64,000 bases of DNA from Rhabdophis nuchalis (GCA_039707465.1 CM077658.1:12708574-12772573); one strand, 5' to 3'. Counted from the stretch's first letter, positions 1 through 15,171 are shown. The notes: generated by a model not told the origin, from the sequence alone. Translations and numbers: made by a program.

Positions 1-205
1 AATGTAATATTGCAGGCTAATTCTGCTGATTGCTGACTGCCAGCAGTTCGAATTTCACCAGCTCAAAGATGACTCATCCTTCCATCCTTTCAAGAGTGGT
101 AAAATAAGGCCCCAGATTGTTGAGGACAATATGCTGACTCTGCAAACCACTTAGAGAGGGCTGTAAAGCACTATGGCATGGGATATCAGTCTAAATGCTG
201 TTGCT
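1..205 (+). mobile_element. tRNA-derived SINE, partial at window edge
   Basis: The left window edge cuts the head of this copy. The order of blocks matches the other copies of the same family at 2160-2325 (minus), 35901-36105 (minus), 53925-54150 (plus) and 60880-61028 (plus): a head around GCAGGCTA..CTGCTGA, a B-box-like stretch near AGTTCGAATTTC, a middle block around CCTTCCATCC, and a tail around AGAGAGGGCTGTAAAGCACT. The family is non-coding, transcribed by Pol III in principle, and moved by LINE enzymes. I recognise it as a squamate tRNA SINE but cannot give a Repbase name. Confidence 0.75.
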
Positions 206-1011
206 AAGTGCTTGTGTGTGTGTGATAGGTATTACTGATGATTTCTGCAGTGTAGAATTCTTTTTTGAGAGATATATGAATCTATTGTTTTGTTTTTCCC
301 CCTCTCTCTCTCCAACTAGAATTTAATAACTGAAAGCAATTTTGCTATGTGCTTCATTGTTAAATTGAAAAGTCATAGCTCTGCTGTATACAAGTTTTAT
401 TCCAATATCTGAAATGGTTTATACAGATGAGTTTAAAAATTATCTCTAATCGAATGAAATGTTCATCTTAACTCAAATGTGGTCTGGAAAAGTAGTTAAA
501 GAAGTTAAATGTGTTTTTGCTGGCATCTTTACATCAATTTGCCAAGGGCATGGTGAAAGGAGGAGAAGGGCTTCAGGTGGCTGAGGAACAAACACTACAG
601 GGGAGTCATCATTTATTGACCACAACCGGGACTAGCAACCTGGTCATTGGGTGAAGTGGCTGCCAACTGAATCCATGACAACACCTTATAATCTTACTTA
701 GTTTTCTTTTGCTTTGCAAACCTGGTTGCAAAAATACTTTTTCATCATTGTCACAACTGCAAACAGTTGCTAAACAAGGCAGTCATTAAACAAAGACTGC
801 CAGTGTTAATGGGGTTAAGGAAATTGTAGTAGAAATAAGTCTGTAAAATATTAATCAATATAACTAGTGCTTATGAACAATATAATCAGCCAACTATGGG
901 TTTATAAAGAACATAAAAATGAGGGCAGAATGAACAGCAACATATTGGTCATTAAAAAAAACCTTCCCAAAAACAAGACTTTTAAATTTATCCCTTTGGG
1001 TCCAACCCTGT
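206..1011. other. AT-rich stretch without gene
   Basis: No coding frame or RNA gene is supported. The part from about 590 to 830 repeats the theme GTTGCTAAACAAGG / GTCATTAAACAAAG and may be a decayed DNA-transposon-like repeat; I could not find its ends. Confidence 0.4.
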
Positions 1012-1372
1012 GCCCTTTTGTTGTTGTTCTTTGTTGTGAAGTTGCATCTGACCCATCGCGACCCCATGGCTAATGTTTCTCCAAGCCTTCCTATCCTCTA
1101 CCATTCTCTGGATGCCATTCAAGCTGACACCTACTGCTTCGGGGATTCCATCCAGCCACCTCCTTCTCTGTCGTCCCCTTCTTCTTTTGCCCTCCATCGT
1201 TCCCAGCATGAGGCTCTTCTCCACGGAGTCCTTCCTTCTCATCAGGTGGCCAAAGCAACTTGAGTTTCCTCTTCAGGATCTGGCCTTCTAAAGAGCAGTC
1301 AGGGTTGATCTCCTCTAGGACTAACCAATTTGATCACCTTGCAGTCCAAGGGACTCACAGGAAAGTACGAGT
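1012..1372 (-). mobile_element. BovB (RTE) LINE 3' fragment
   Basis: The minus strand encodes the end of an RTE/BovB reverse transcriptase: residues reading MRRKDSVEKSLMLG, then GKRRRGRQRRRWLDGI and VEDRKAWRNISHGV, which match the conserved C-terminal tail of BovB proteins. The LINE 3' end lies at the low-coordinate side, with a TTGTTGTTG-rich stretch on the plus strand that is the complement of the BovB CAA-rich tail. Only the last part of the element is present, so it is 5'-truncated and dead. Related copies lie at 34665-34968 and 39145-39735. Confidence 0.85.
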
Positions 1373-2159
1373 AGCCCTTTTACATGCCTAAAATAGGATG
1401 ATTTGTGTGTCTTTGGCTCTTTTTTTTAGTTCAGCTAGTAATTATTTGCCTTTTTAAAGTATACTTTCAATGTGTAAGGTCCCTTGAATATAATACATTT
1501 GTTTTGCTTCCACCCTTCATTACTGTGCGGGTAACTACCTAGGCTGCGAAATGTAATCTGCTCAAGGCAGGCTGTGAAAGAAAAAAAAAGAAAATATCTG
1601 ATTGAAAGAGTAAGACAGATTTTATAGAAATGTTTGAGTTATACTATTCATCTGCTGAGAATTTGGACAGTACATCAATAAGTGGGCACAGCAGGGAAAA
1701 ACTCATCTCACTGAGGATTGCATCTCATGAAAACATGAAAACTGTCACCATAATAAAGAACTCACTGGGAGAATAACTACTCCCGCTTATTGAAGTGGGG
1801 AAGAGAATGGGTCTTATTTTGCTTAGAAACATGATACTTCACATGTTGGTTCTTGGGGTGGCCTCTTTCTTATTTCTTTTCCTTAGTCTCAGCCCAGCAT
1901 TAATTCAGACACCCTCAGTTTTTCATCCAATAGCAATCTGCATGCATTAAAACTCAAGTATTTAAGGCAGCATAATGGGTTATTGTTTGGAAGAAAGATA
2001 CAATTGTGCACTGATTTAATATTTCCCCAATTAAATTTGGAAAGAAGAATCCCTTCTTCTACATGTGAAAAAAGATACATGACTAGAAATGGTTTGCAAC
2101 ATGCACCTACATTGTGGTAGTGTGATGGAATGTAGAGAGGAAGACCAATAGCACTGAGA
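1373..2159. other. No feature recognised
   Basis: AT-rich sequence with short stop-limited frames only. I see no repeat boundary, exon or RNA gene. Confidence 0.4.
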
Positions 2160-2325
2160 CTTCAGTGTCAGCATATTGTCCCCAACAATCTGGGTCCTCA
2201 TTTTACCCACCTCGGAAGGATGGAAGGCTGAGTCAACCTTGAGCCTGGTGGGGTTTGAACTGCTGAATTGCAGCTAGCAGTCAGCTGAAGTAGCCTGCAG
2301 TACTGCACTCCACTGCACCACTGGG
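2160..2325 (-). mobile_element. tRNA-derived SINE, 3'-shortened
   Basis: This is the reverse-complement orientation of the family at the window start. The plus strand reads the tail block (CAGCATATTGTCC..CAACAATCTGGG), then GGAAGGATGGAAGGCTGAG, then the head block ending near GTACTGCACTCCACTGCACC. The extreme 3' tail with the GCTATTGCTAT run is missing. Confidence 0.75.
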
Positions 2326-4559
2326 GATTCCATTCCAGAAAAGTAAGAGGCAACTCAGACTAGATATTATGTGTGAGAGAAAGAGGTGAAGATAGACCCT
2401 CCCTTAATAGTTCAATATATTATAGTTGCAGATAGTAGAGACTTCATTCTGGCAAGTTTTTGCTTATAGGTGTTAAAACAATACAGAATATAGCTTCGAA
2501 GAATCTTCCCGTCAGACCTGACACAGCTAAACCTCTAAGTAATCCTTGGGTCCATTTGTTGAGGAAGCCATAGTTTTATTAGAGATCTAGTGTAATAAAA
2601 AGACAGAACTGAGAATTGTGCACCAACATCACTAAATTCTACTTTTCCCACTTTGTCTGCCCACCAATCACTGCAAGATGTTTCCATAACCAACAGTCTG
2701 AGCTCACGTTAGTATGTGGTTCCCTCCTTCTGCCCAGATGGGTGACTTTTGGAGTGGCAACTTGAGGTGGACTCTACTTTCGTTTCCCCACAAGCTAAAT
2801 GTCCCTATTTTGACTCTACTCTTGGTCAACTTACGGGATCGGATCACCGATTGACTCATTGAACTACTGCTGTTCTCATCAAAATGCTTATACAAATCCA
2901 GATTGTATTTAACCAAGATACACGAATGGTGAAATTGTTTTTAAAAGTTTAAAAGGTTAAAAAGTTGAATCTAAGCAATGTGACAGATGCAAATACATGA
3001 TAATTTAGGGTTGGGGTTTTTTTTAAGTGTAAGCCTAGCAGAGTTCTCCTCTTAAACAGAATAAAAGGACATTTAGTTTTTAAAAAAATGAATGTGATAG
3101 AAAGAAAAATTGAGTATTTTCTTCTAATGTGTCCAATTCTTAGAAAGGTTTGCTGAATAGCTGGCCAATCCCAACATATCTTCTTTTTACAAACTGAATT
3201 CATTAACATCTGTAAAGGGAGGGATGACAGACATGTCATGCCATAAAACTACCTGATGCCAAGACACAAATATGAACAGGATTATGGGATGACATCATGA
3301 TCCCTTTTTCATCCTTTTAGCATATTTATAATTTGTACCAGATGCCTCTTATCACTCAAAAGAATTACCTTTCTTTTTCCCTCGATGAACTGCTTCAGCG
3401 TTATGTTTATTGAGTTTTTCTTTGTGAATAAAGAGAAGGAGACATAATAAGTGCGATTCCATGCACATTTACCGAAAATACAACCTATTTTTTTTTTCAA
3501 ATAATGCTTACACTGGGGAAACAAGACATATTTTTCCCTCTGGTTCTTATTTTAGGCACCAGTATTCACAACTGTACATAATCCATAAGGTCCTATTTTA
3601 AGCCATGCTTGGGTAAATAACAGAGGCAGCAGAAACTATTGGCACTAAGGAAGTGAGGCCACAAAACAAGGGCATGAATTCTCCGAGGAATAGCTTTTCA
3701 AGATGATGTCACAACTCTACTCTTCCTCCCTTAGGCAAGCCTTAAGGAGGATCGAGGTCAGCTGTTTACTTCTGTACCAAGACCAGTGACTGGGGAGTTG
3801 TTGAGAGAAAGTGACAAAGAAAACAACAACCCCATGTTAATTTACCCGGAAGTAATTTCTATCAAACCCAATAAGCTTCCTTCTGACTAGGCAGGATACC
3901 CAGATTGCAGCGCACAAATATATATCAAACTTTCTCATCTAAAGTTTTGGAAGTTGTCTTCCCTTGCAAAAGAGACTTCTGCTGCTCAATCTTATTTACA
4001 GATCATTTCTGCTCTGAGACAACAGACCGACAGATGGATAGTTGAAGTCTCAGTACTGTTAAGTCTGGGAAATTCCATCACCAGCCAGATGTAGGGTTGA
4101 ACATCTCAGGCAGGTAACTGATACGCAGCAGAGAGGAAACAGCAGTTCAACTTCACAAGCAGGGTTTTGCATCCAATCATCTTCTGAAGAGCATCCTTGA
4201 AAGTCATTAAAAAAAAAAACTCATGAGTGTCAACAATTAACCCCTGTCCTTGCCCTGGTATTGTAGTAAATGTGACATCTAAAATCCAAGCGGGCATGTT
4301 TCTGGCACCTCCTTTGGCACTTCTGGTAATATACATCAGCTCAGTTCTCTCATCCATCATAAAGTTATGGATGAAGAAAGCATTTTTACAAGCTGATTTG
4401 GTGTTAGAGAGCAATAGCTGGAGACTAGGACGCAAGGATCCGATGGCTAGGGGTATGGAACACAAAATTTATATTTGACATAGAACATCTTCCTCAAGAG
4501 TGGCCCCTTCCAATGTCTCCCACTGTTCTGACCGAGGCTTCCCAAGAGCATGAAGCAAA
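2326..4559. other. Long stretch without recognised gene
   Basis: I see no repeat of a family I can name and no exon. A 119-codon open frame on the minus strand (4106-4465) is the longest here. It contains a poly-lysine/phenylalanine artefact from an A-run at 4210 and overlaps an 83-codon open frame on the other strand, so I treat it as chance. Confidence 0.4.
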
Positions 4560-5165
4560 CTCCTGGTCCTGACAAAAAACCCCTCTTATTAATTGACTGT
4601 GAATTCTGCTCATTCACATCCAGCAAAGTCTTTCAAGGGGGGATTTACAGTCACAGACCTTATCTTGCTTGGAGAGCTGCCAGGCCGATATCTGCAAAAC
4701 TTGGCAAGGAGTCTTGGAGAGTCACGAACCAATGAAGCGAACTAATGGTCTCCTGCAAACTCCACTCCCCTTTCGCTCCTTTTTTATTTCCTCTGGGAGG
4801 GGCCATTCATCGTCCATCTGTGGCCTTACTCCCAAGTCGACCCCTCTTCTTTAGCTCTTTCCTTTGTCCAGCCACTCTGCACATGCGTACACTGGGAACA
4901 GGCTGTTCCAACTGTTCATCTGCCTCACTAATGTCTGACTCTGAAGGCAGCTGATAACTGGCATAACGCTCTGGCCCCCTCTCTGCCTCCAACACAGATC
5001 CTTCATCAGAGCCTCCCCCAGAGCCTCCCCCAGACTCCAGGACTGGCCCATGTTCCTCCCCCAACTTCCTCAATGTCAACAACACCCACTGTATCTTCCT
5101 TGATGAAATATTGCTGACTGTCCCCTCTATTCCCAAACCTACCAATCCAGGTCACTCTAAATCCT
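4560..5165. repeat. GC-rich unclassified repeat, possibly LTR-derived
   Basis: This block is more GC-rich than its surroundings and contains a short internal direct repeat (CAGAGCCTCCCC twice, near 5009 and 5021). It reads like an interspersed repeat of squamates, perhaps a solo LTR, but no second copy lies in this window and I could not find TG..CA ends with a target duplication. There is no coding function. Confidence 0.3.
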
Positions 5166-5314
5166 GACATCGCATTCCCACATACAGGAATTCGGTCAAC
5201 ATTGAGATGCACCTACCACTCCTCACTAGCTGACTTGTCAGAATTTTAGTTAATACAGTAGATCCTATGTAGTTTATAGTTTTATACTCATTAGTCATGA
5301 TATTCACCACTGCG

Positions 5315-5752
5315 AGACCGTCTCCTGCCCCATACATCCTTTCGGCCGATCCGCTCCCACAGAGAGGATCTTCTCAGGGTGCCGTCGGCCGGGCAATGCC
5401 GACTGGCGACACCCAGGGGAAGAGCCTTCTCTGTGGCAGGCCCTGCCCTTTGGAACGACCTACCCCCTGAACTGCGTATCATCTCGGACCTCCGCCTCTT
5501 CCGCCAGTGTCTAAAGACACATCTTTTCCAGCAAGCCGGCCTTTCCTAACCTCCCGTCGGGGCTATTTTAGATAGTTTTTAAACTGGGGATTTTAATTTG
5601 GTTTTAGCATAGGATTGTAATTTAATATGTTTTTAAATTTTGTATTTATCGTTTTGTATGTTTTTAGATTCCTGTGCGCCGCCCTGGGTCCTTCGTGGAG
5701 AAGGGCGGGATATAAATATGATTAAAATAAAATAAAATAAAAATAAAACTAG
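5315..5752 (+). mobile_element. L2-like LINE 3' fragment
   Basis: The segment matches the last third of the ORF of the large LINE at 43262-46245, followed by the same 3' UTR. Shared blocks are CCGATCCGCTCCCACAGAGA, a WND-type coding block (CTTTGGAACGACCTACC) and the GC-rich tail motif CTGTGCGCCGCCCTGGGTCC..GGAGAAGGGCGGGATATAAA. It ends in an (AAAATA)n tail at about 5730-5752. The 5' truncation is near 5315. Two open frames in it are remnants of the ORF2 C-terminus. Confidence 0.85.
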
Positions 5753-8105
<2,353 letters not shown>

Positions 8106-8636
8106 CCTGAGAGAGGGGGATTGCTTACACCATAAAAAAAGTCAGCCTGGAATAACATTTATTTTAAATCAGTCCAACATTATTTTGGTCACAGGCTGGA
8201 ATCTCCAGAATGTAACTTGTGGTTACTTTTTCCTCCATATTGTTCCTGGAACAGATTAATGGGGAAACAAGATTGAAAACAAGGGTAACAAAAATAATGT
8301 ACCACAAGAAGAAGTTGGAGTTTTATATAAATGTCTTCTCTGAAGGTGAAGGTGAAGGTGAAGTTAAAAATGAAGAAGCCAGACGAGAAGCCCAGGTGAA
8401 GATTTAGTCCTATTCTAGGTATCAAGCCACCTGGGTGAGTTTGGGCCAGTCTCTCCCTCTCAACCTGATAGGATCCTACCACGTTAGCAACTGGTTCAAC
8501 GATCACATGCTTTGTGCGTGCACGTGCAGTTTTAACAAAATGTGCTTTCCATGTTACTTTTGGGGAGTAACACAGCTGAAGTGCAGCGATCCGCTCTGCC
8601 TCGCAAATCATCTGAGAGGATATAGGTCTGTAAAGT
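8106..8636. other. Stretch without gene; short GGTGAA repeat
   Basis: A short hexamer run of GGTGAA type occurs at about 8343-8366. Nothing else is recognised. The 140-codon minus-strand frame here has no family resemblance that I can see. Confidence 0.4.
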
Positions 8637-8757
8637 GCAGGGGCAGGCGGCTGGGCGCCACCTGATCATCGGAGTGAATTGGTTCGCTCCCCAGCTGATC
8701 ATCGAAGCTACCGGTTCACCTGAATCAGTCCAAAGTGGCTGAATCCCACCCCTGCTC
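8637..8757 (-). mobile_element. hAT-type MITE end fragment
   Basis: The right part ends in GAATCCCACCCCTG, the complement of a terminal repeat CAGGGGTGGGATTC of the kind seen in the hAT elements at 18247, 25221, 49879 and 56676. The partner end is not clear, so this is a truncated or rearranged copy. Confidence 0.45.
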
Positions 8758-9494
8758 TCAACCCTAAGAAGAAGGGTTAAGCTGCTTCTGAAATCTTCCC
8801 AAGAAAATGGTGAAGGTAGTTACCAGGAGTCGACATTGGCTTGAAGGCACTGCAAAGTAAATACATTATGTAGAGGAGCAAGACACTTGCAGAGATAAAG
8901 CAGGACACCTATCCTTGGCCAATTGGCCCTGGATCAGAGGCCTTAACTTGCTTCCCTAAATGGAGGGTAATAAGTAACATCACCAGAAAGATCACTAAAA
9001 CAAGACAGATTTCTTTGAACTTTCCCCTTCCTCTTTGGCTGTTTATTTGGCCTTTTCTTTAGAAAGGGATTTATGTTAGGGATCTTCAGCCACTTAAAGC
9101 TTAAGTTCTAATTCTACAGATTTCCTTAGAGGTTACTCCTGCTGAATTCATTGGGTTTACATGGGTCTTTATATATTAATCAATTCAACAATGGTTTAGG
9201 AAGTTAATCCCTAAAGAATAAAGATAGTGCAATTATTTACCTGTTTATTCAGAGTGATTTCCATTAATTGATGGAACATATTGTGAGCTTTAAGGAATGT
9301 GTCAAAATAAAAGTCAAGAAATAAAGTCAGTACTGTACTGCCAACTAGAGTTAGAGGTAATCTGGTGAAATCATGTCTCATTAGATGTCCCTCAGAGATA
9401 TTTTGAAAGTTCTATTGGCACATATTTCACCAGGGGAGGGAGCACATATTAGTAATCTGCCACATCAAATCTCTGTTGATTTCCAAATGCAGAT
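8758..9494. other. No feature recognised
   Basis: AT-rich sequence; no gene, repeat boundary or RNA feature identified. Confidence 0.4.
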
Positions 9495-9662
9495 ATTGGT
9501 ATTTGGGTGCAATCCCGAAACATCTAGAGCACCACTTGAATTGACAAAATCCACATCAAAAAGGCAGCTTTACTTGGAACAATTGACATCCCGTGATAAA
9601 AACCTTGTAAGACCATTGGACAGTGACTGATTCAGACATCCACATCTGCCAGGTCCTTAGGA
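9495..9662 (+). mobile_element. R4/Dong-like LINE remnant (C-terminal coding)
   Basis: With a small frameshift, the plus strand reads LGAIPKHLEHHLN followed by IDKIHI and ALLGTI. The minus strand at 47935-48060 reads the related IVPIVIGTLGAIPKNLEHHL and IDKIHIRPLQKA. The shared string shows one retrotransposon family. I place it near the R4/Dong LINEs of squamates from memory of their C-termini, which is not certain. It is a decayed fragment. Confidence 0.55.
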
Positions 9663-9740
9663 AAGACTAGAGAGCCAGACAAAATTGCCAAACCCAGGCT
9701 AAACATCTGGCTAAATGTGCAACCAGCCATAATATTCATT

Positions 9741-10003
9741 TTTATTTATTTAGTTTGTCGAACATGTACAAGATAGCAGGTATAAATATAAACATTGAAA
9801 TGAACAAGGAAATGAGTACAAATAAGTGGGGAGAGTAGGACAGGGGCGGAAGGCACGCTGGTGCGCTTATGCATGCCCCCTTTATGGACCTCTTAGGAAT
9901 GGGGTGAGGTCCACGGTAGACTATTTAAGGTTGAAGCAGTGGAGGTTAGAGGATGTAACAATGGAGTCAGGTAGAGCATTCCAGGCATTGACCACTGTTG
10001 CCA
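9741..10003 (-). mobile_element. CR1-like LINE 3' UTR fragment (family A)
   Basis: This segment aligns with 40865-41150 on the same strand. Shared blocks include TTTGTCGAACATGTACAAGA, GCTTATGCATGCCCCCTTTA, GTCAGGTAGAGCATTCCAGG and CATTGACCA. The LINE 3' end is at the low-coordinate side. Only UTR sequence is present. Confidence 0.7.
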
Positions 10004-12159
10004 AAATTATTTATTTATATATTTAATATATTAGTATACTTATTATATTCAGTAAAATATATTTTGCTGAAAAATATATTTTCAGTAAGAATTTCCTGCA
10101 ATGGATATATCTCTTCTGAAAAGACAAAAGAAAAACACCGTAAAAAAAAAAAAATCAGAGGAAGCAAAATGGATAGATTCATTGAATTCCATTGTCATTG
10201 TGCTAGCTTGGCTTCCGATTTGGTAGGACAATTTTTCCAGGAACAGCTGTCACTTTTATATCACTTTTCTATTTATTGTGCTGTGCACTTCCTTGTCCTT
10301 TCCAGACTGAGTGCACATAACACATGATGCATAAAGCATACACGATAGAGTGAGAACAACTCCCCTTCCTGGTCATTAAAATATAGAACTGCCTTATAAT
10401 TGGTGATAGATAGCAATTCTGTTTGGGTTCCTCTAACTCGAAAAGAAGTACATTTTTCAGGGAGCTGTGTTTATTTGCAACCGTATGCTTTATTTCTTTT
10501 TTTGCATATAGGACAGTTGTATGTCAGCTGTTCGTGCTCATTCTTTCTGTCTGCCCTAGTTTCTTCGCTCAAACAACAACTTTGGCATGGGTTTAAAAAT
10601 GTTTCTGCCCAGAACGAACACATGATAGAAGCGTGCCCTTAGGAAATTGAAGTTTCACAAAGCCCCGGGGGAAATTTCAGCACATAAACATCATCCCTGT
10701 AAGTGGTACTTAATATTTGATTCCCTCCAAGCAAGACAAAGGGGAGATGGACAGACAGAGCTTCAGATATTAATGTTAATCTAGCAATACTGGCACAGAC
10801 TGTGAAATGAAATCCAGAAAGCCGGGAGCATGGGGCAATGTGAATAAAAAATATCAAGCTGAGGTCAACACTCTCATTATCCAGGCAGCTGCTAAATGTC
10901 AACTCAGTCCTATGGTATCTCCAGCTAAGGCAGCTGCTGCTACAGAAAAAGCTTACATCTGTGTAACGGGACGGAGTAGAATGGAAAGTAAATTGTATTT
11001 GAATTCCTTTCTTTATTAGTCGGTGACTGTTGTGGTTATCATGATACAAGTTTTCCACGTCTTCCCCTGATAGCTGGGTTCATGTCACCATAAGCCCCAA
11101 TGTAGCTTGTCTTTTGATGGGAGCTGAGCATTATTTTTGTTTTTTTGCAAATCCAGCCACTGTGTTTTAGAAAACATAGTTTATGACTTAGTTTGCAATA
11201 TGAACTGAGCTCATTGCGTTTACTCATACATCACGTTTAAGCAAGCTAGGCTGTAGGGTAACGTGGGAAAAGTGGGTCAGTGACTTTTCTCTGTTTTCCC
11301 TATACTAATGAGCCATATAGACTGCAGTGGTTGATGGTCTTTGAGATGCCTGATGATAAAAGTATTAAAGCTCAATTTCTCTCTACTGGGGAATTCTCAA
11401 CATGCCTGCACAATAGCAAATTGGAAATGATTCTTTTTAGATGTTCTTTAGAAGGTTCTCTGGTTAGGTAGAGAATTCTATTTCCTCTGAAATCCATTAC
11501 ATACCTGGGGATTGAAAGCAAGCCACTTCGTCTTTTCCACTTCCTCGTAATTCTGCACTGCGATAGTCTTACGTGATAAGAACTAGAAGCCAAGGATGCA
11601 ATCAGAATAGGGTTCCTGACCCTGCTTCTAAGACAATTGAAATCTTAAATATCTATCATACCGTAGATGTTCCCACAAGATGCCTGCTGTGGATATTTGC
11701 CCATGTATGCAAATAATGTGGTAGATATAGTGAAGTGCATCAAATAAAGCAAAAGGCAAAAAAAAGTAACTTGCTGAGGATCCAACATAAAATCGTGGTA
11801 TTGACTTCCAGTGTACGAAATTTTCCTTTGAGATGCAAGAATGGATTTATTTATTTGCTCTTGTTTTTAATGAGTTTGGTGGGATGGTAATAAAACTAGC
11901 CCTGGTATCTAGTACTTTTTAAACTTTTTTTTTAAACTTAGTAAGTTCAGTGACTTCCAAGAGAGATGTCTGAAGGCAAACTGGTGTTTAGGAGAACCAA
12001 TTAGATAAGTCATCTCCTTGCCCTGCGGGAAAATTTGGGTAGAGTCCTTGGAGAGTTGAAAAGGGTCCTACATTATTACAGTCTTTGGAGGTGAAGGGAT
12101 TCTGGGACCATGGATTCATTACTCACCTTTTGTGATGACACATGGCACAAAGGTAACAT
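10004..12159. other. Stretch without recognised gene
   Basis: Very AT-rich at 10004-10110, otherwise ordinary sequence. The minus-strand frame at 10639-11058 (139 codons) has no recognisable domain. No repeat boundary found. Confidence 0.4.
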
Positions 12160-12800
12160 TGGCAGCTGGCAGTTCAAGCCGCGCCTTTATTGCTCCAAAT
12201 TTTCCCAAATGAGCTCACATTTCTGGCAGGTCCCAGAGCAAAGTGATCACACCTGCCCCCCCCCCCCTTCCTCCAGCAGCCTCTGGCTGAAAATCATCCA
12301 GCCCAACACCACAGCTGCGCAGCAAGAAATCCAGAAAGAATGCAAAGAATCCAGGAAAGTGCAAACGTCAACACTCAACACTCCAGGAATTCAGTGTTTA
12401 TTCCCGACAAATGCTCCTCCCCACAGCATCTCCTGAAGTCTCAGTCCCCAAGTGTGCCTTGTGAAGAGGGGTGGGGCACTCTCCTCCTGAGTAGTTGGGT
12501 CAGTCTGTGCTATTATCGTCTTCTCTCCACTCTCCGTGCTCAAGAATCATGAGGGGGTGGTCCTTGCTCATTGCCTGAGCTCTGTCTCTCATGTTCACTG
12601 CTTAGCCTCTCTTGGGCATCCTGTCCCCCGTTCCTCCCTGCCTATAAACCATCCTAATCCTGAAAGGCGCTGGCCTGACTGGCCCTGCTCGTTTTCCTCT
12701 GAAGCCAATGAAGCCGCTCCCTCAATCTCTGTTGGCTTCAGTTCCAGCTCGTCTTTGTCCGCAGATTCAGGCTCTGATCAGGGCATGGCATCTTTTTAGT
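12160..12800. repeat. GC-rich unclassified repeat, possibly LTR-derived
   Basis: A GC-rich block with a 12-base C run at about 12257-12268 and several short open frames. Its composition contrasts sharply with both flanks, as for an inserted repeat, and it resembles a reptile LTR fragment in general character. No second copy and no target duplication were seen here. Confidence 0.3.
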
Positions 12801-13954
12801 TACTTCAGCCAATGAAAAGACAAGATTTGATCCTCCTCTGTTTTACTCCCTTGTTAGATTTATGGGTCCCCATAATGTTGCTGGGGCTGGTCCAGTTCCT
12901 TTTCTTGCCTTGGGTGCATCATATTAAGCCAGAAGTGACAATGCCTGTTGCAAGCTGAGAACTTACACGGAAGCTGCCAGCATGTTGCCGTCTTCCTTCT
13001 CTCTTCCTTAGGTAGATTTTTTTTTCCATTTCTTCTGCAAGTTACTTGGTATTCCTTGTTTGCAAATAGCCATCCCTCTTCAATCTATCAATACCGACAG
13101 GCATATAAAACAAGTCGCTTGAACCGGCACCAACATTTCAACCCAAAAAAGAATATTTTGTTTGCCATTATGCACCATTCCATACTAAATAAAGGAAGGG
13201 CATCTTCACCTTTCGACTATGATTCAGCATCTTTGATCTTTGTCTTTTAAAAAAGTGACAAGATTTTCTATGCACCATAAACCTGAAAGGACTCTCATTA
13301 AAAACAAATAGAAAAACAAAAATCAGGAATGCCTCCCAAAGGGAAAATATGAAATTCAAAGCAGCAAGAACTCTTGGTGTTTCTGACATTAACTCTTCTG
13401 CTTATTGAACACAACCTTGAGATTCTGATCTCTTTGGTAGTTACTTTAACTCTGCTCAGACCTAAATTGTTTCCTTTCATTCTGTTAGATATTTTTTGAT
13501 ATTTTGTTATTGCCTTTTCTAATGGCTTGCGTATTCCCATGGAATGAACCACTGCCATTGAAAATGTCAAAATGCATCAACATGAATTATGCGAAAGTCA
13601 TGATTCTCCATAGGCATTAGAATGAAAATTAGACACACTTGGGCATTAAGTCAGAAATAATTGAAACCTAGAATTATTCACTTAGCAGGCTGGAATTCAT
13701 AAAATTTAATCTGTTCTTTTCTTCATTATGGGCTTCTGACTAAATGGGGTAAAACGTGGGGGACTTTGATAGCCAGAAAACATGCTCTTTCGGAATGAAA
13801 AAATAGTATGTTCTGGCTATGTACATTTCTTCATGAGATGGATATCAAGGCTTCATTGCCTGCAGGTCAACTATAATTGTTTTAAATGTGTTAGAAGGAG
13901 CATCAATCATCTAAACCCAGTAGTTATTTGTCCAAACCCTGAATTTTTAATAAA
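12801..13954. other. No feature recognised
   Basis: AT-rich sequence without gene or repeat that I can name. Confidence 0.4.
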
Positions 13955-14360
13955 TCAGAATAGAGCTGGAAGGGACCTTGGAGGTCTTCTACTCCATCCC
14001 CCTGTTCAAGCAGGACAGCCTATACCATTTCAGACAAGTGGTTATCCAATCTTTTCTTTAAAACTTTCAGTGATGAAGCATCCACAACTTCTGAAGGCAA
14101 GCTGTTCCACTGGTTAATTGTTCTCCCTGTTAGGAAGTTTCTCCCTAATTCCAAGTTGTTTCTCTCTGATTAGTTTCCATCCATTGTTTCTTGTCCTGCC
14201 CTCTGGTGCTTTGGAAAATAAATGGACCTCCTCTTCTTTGTGGCAGCCCATCAAATATTGGAATACTGCAATCATGTCACTCCTAGTCCTTCTTTTCTGT
14301 AGACTATCCCTACCCAATTCCCAATTTTGGACAGATGTACCCACCTTGGTCTATGTCACC
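13955..14360 (-). mobile_element. CR1 LINE 3' fragment
   Basis: The plus strand begins AGAATAGAGCTGGAAGGGAC and continues with blocks GGTCTTCTACTCCATCC, CATCCACAACTTCTGAAGG and TTGTGGCAGCCCATC, the complement of the classic amniote CR1 3' end. The same order occurs at 20328-20665 and in the split copy at 59264-60235. It covers the 3' UTR and a little more; the element is 5'-truncated. Confidence 0.85.
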
Positions 14361-15171
14361 AAGTTTAAAGCCAATCAAAGGTATCGTATTTGATGTAGTG
14401 ATTTTCCTTTGCTTTTAGAGAGGAGAGAATTTAGCATATTCTGAGAGAGATTTTTTTTAAAAAGAGTAGCAAGACATCACTTTAATTGTAGGCCAAAGAA
14501 CTGGAGAGAAGGAAATGTCACCAGATTTATCTTGGAGGCAGGGGCAGATTTATTCTTGTTCAGAAGTGACAATCATCATTAACAAGGACTATGGCCAGAG
14601 GCAGTGTCCAGAACCTCTGACCTTACTGGGATGGGGAGAATATTTTTGTCTAAGGCATATTCCTGCAGAATTTATCCACAACCCTTTATGTAGGTGAGAC
14701 CAATGCTGACAATTGGGCTGTTGGTTTGAACTCTGAGCTTGGCAATTTGGTTGCAAACGTTTTGTCACCATTCAAGGAGACATTGTCAGGGCACTTTGAA
14801 TTGGGCTCATCTGTCAAGACACTGGCCTTTACCTTTTGATGTGATGTAAATTAGCGTTGTTTGTTAGTGTTGTTTGTTCAGATATTTCTGAGTCATAGTC
14901 TGGTTTTGGACTGTTTGATTGGCTGACTGTTGGTATGCTGATATTTTCCTTGTATATTTTCCTTGCCAGCCGCTTATCCTATAGGCAGCACTTTGAGAAT
15001 AATAAATCATGATAGTGAATAATTTGATCTACCAATTTGGTGCAGTAATGTATTTGCATCTTTGCCATTTTCATTTTCATTGCATTAATAATACAATAAT
15101 TATACTAATTCTGTAGAGACTTTTTTCTCCAAGTCATAGAATAAAAACAAGATACCAGTCAAAATGGTGTA
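14361..15171. other. Stretch without gene; possible repeat fragment
   Basis: No exon seen. The part at about 14690-14960 contains TTGCAAACGTTTTGTCACC and a TGTTTGTTAG duplication and may be part of a squamate LINE, but I cannot place it. Confidence 0.35.

Noticed and set aside
4106..4465. 119-codon minus-strand frame as a possible exon or processed gene
   Set aside because: It resembles no family that I know, overlaps an 83-codon frame on the other strand, and contains residues from an A-run. Length alone is expected by chance in 64 kb.
4560..5165. Endogenous retrovirus with coding genes
   Set aside because: No gag, pol or env motif is visible; at most a solo LTR, and even that lacks defined ends.
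10639..11058. 139-codon minus-strand frame
   Set aside because: No recognisable motif; composition like random AT-moderate DNA.
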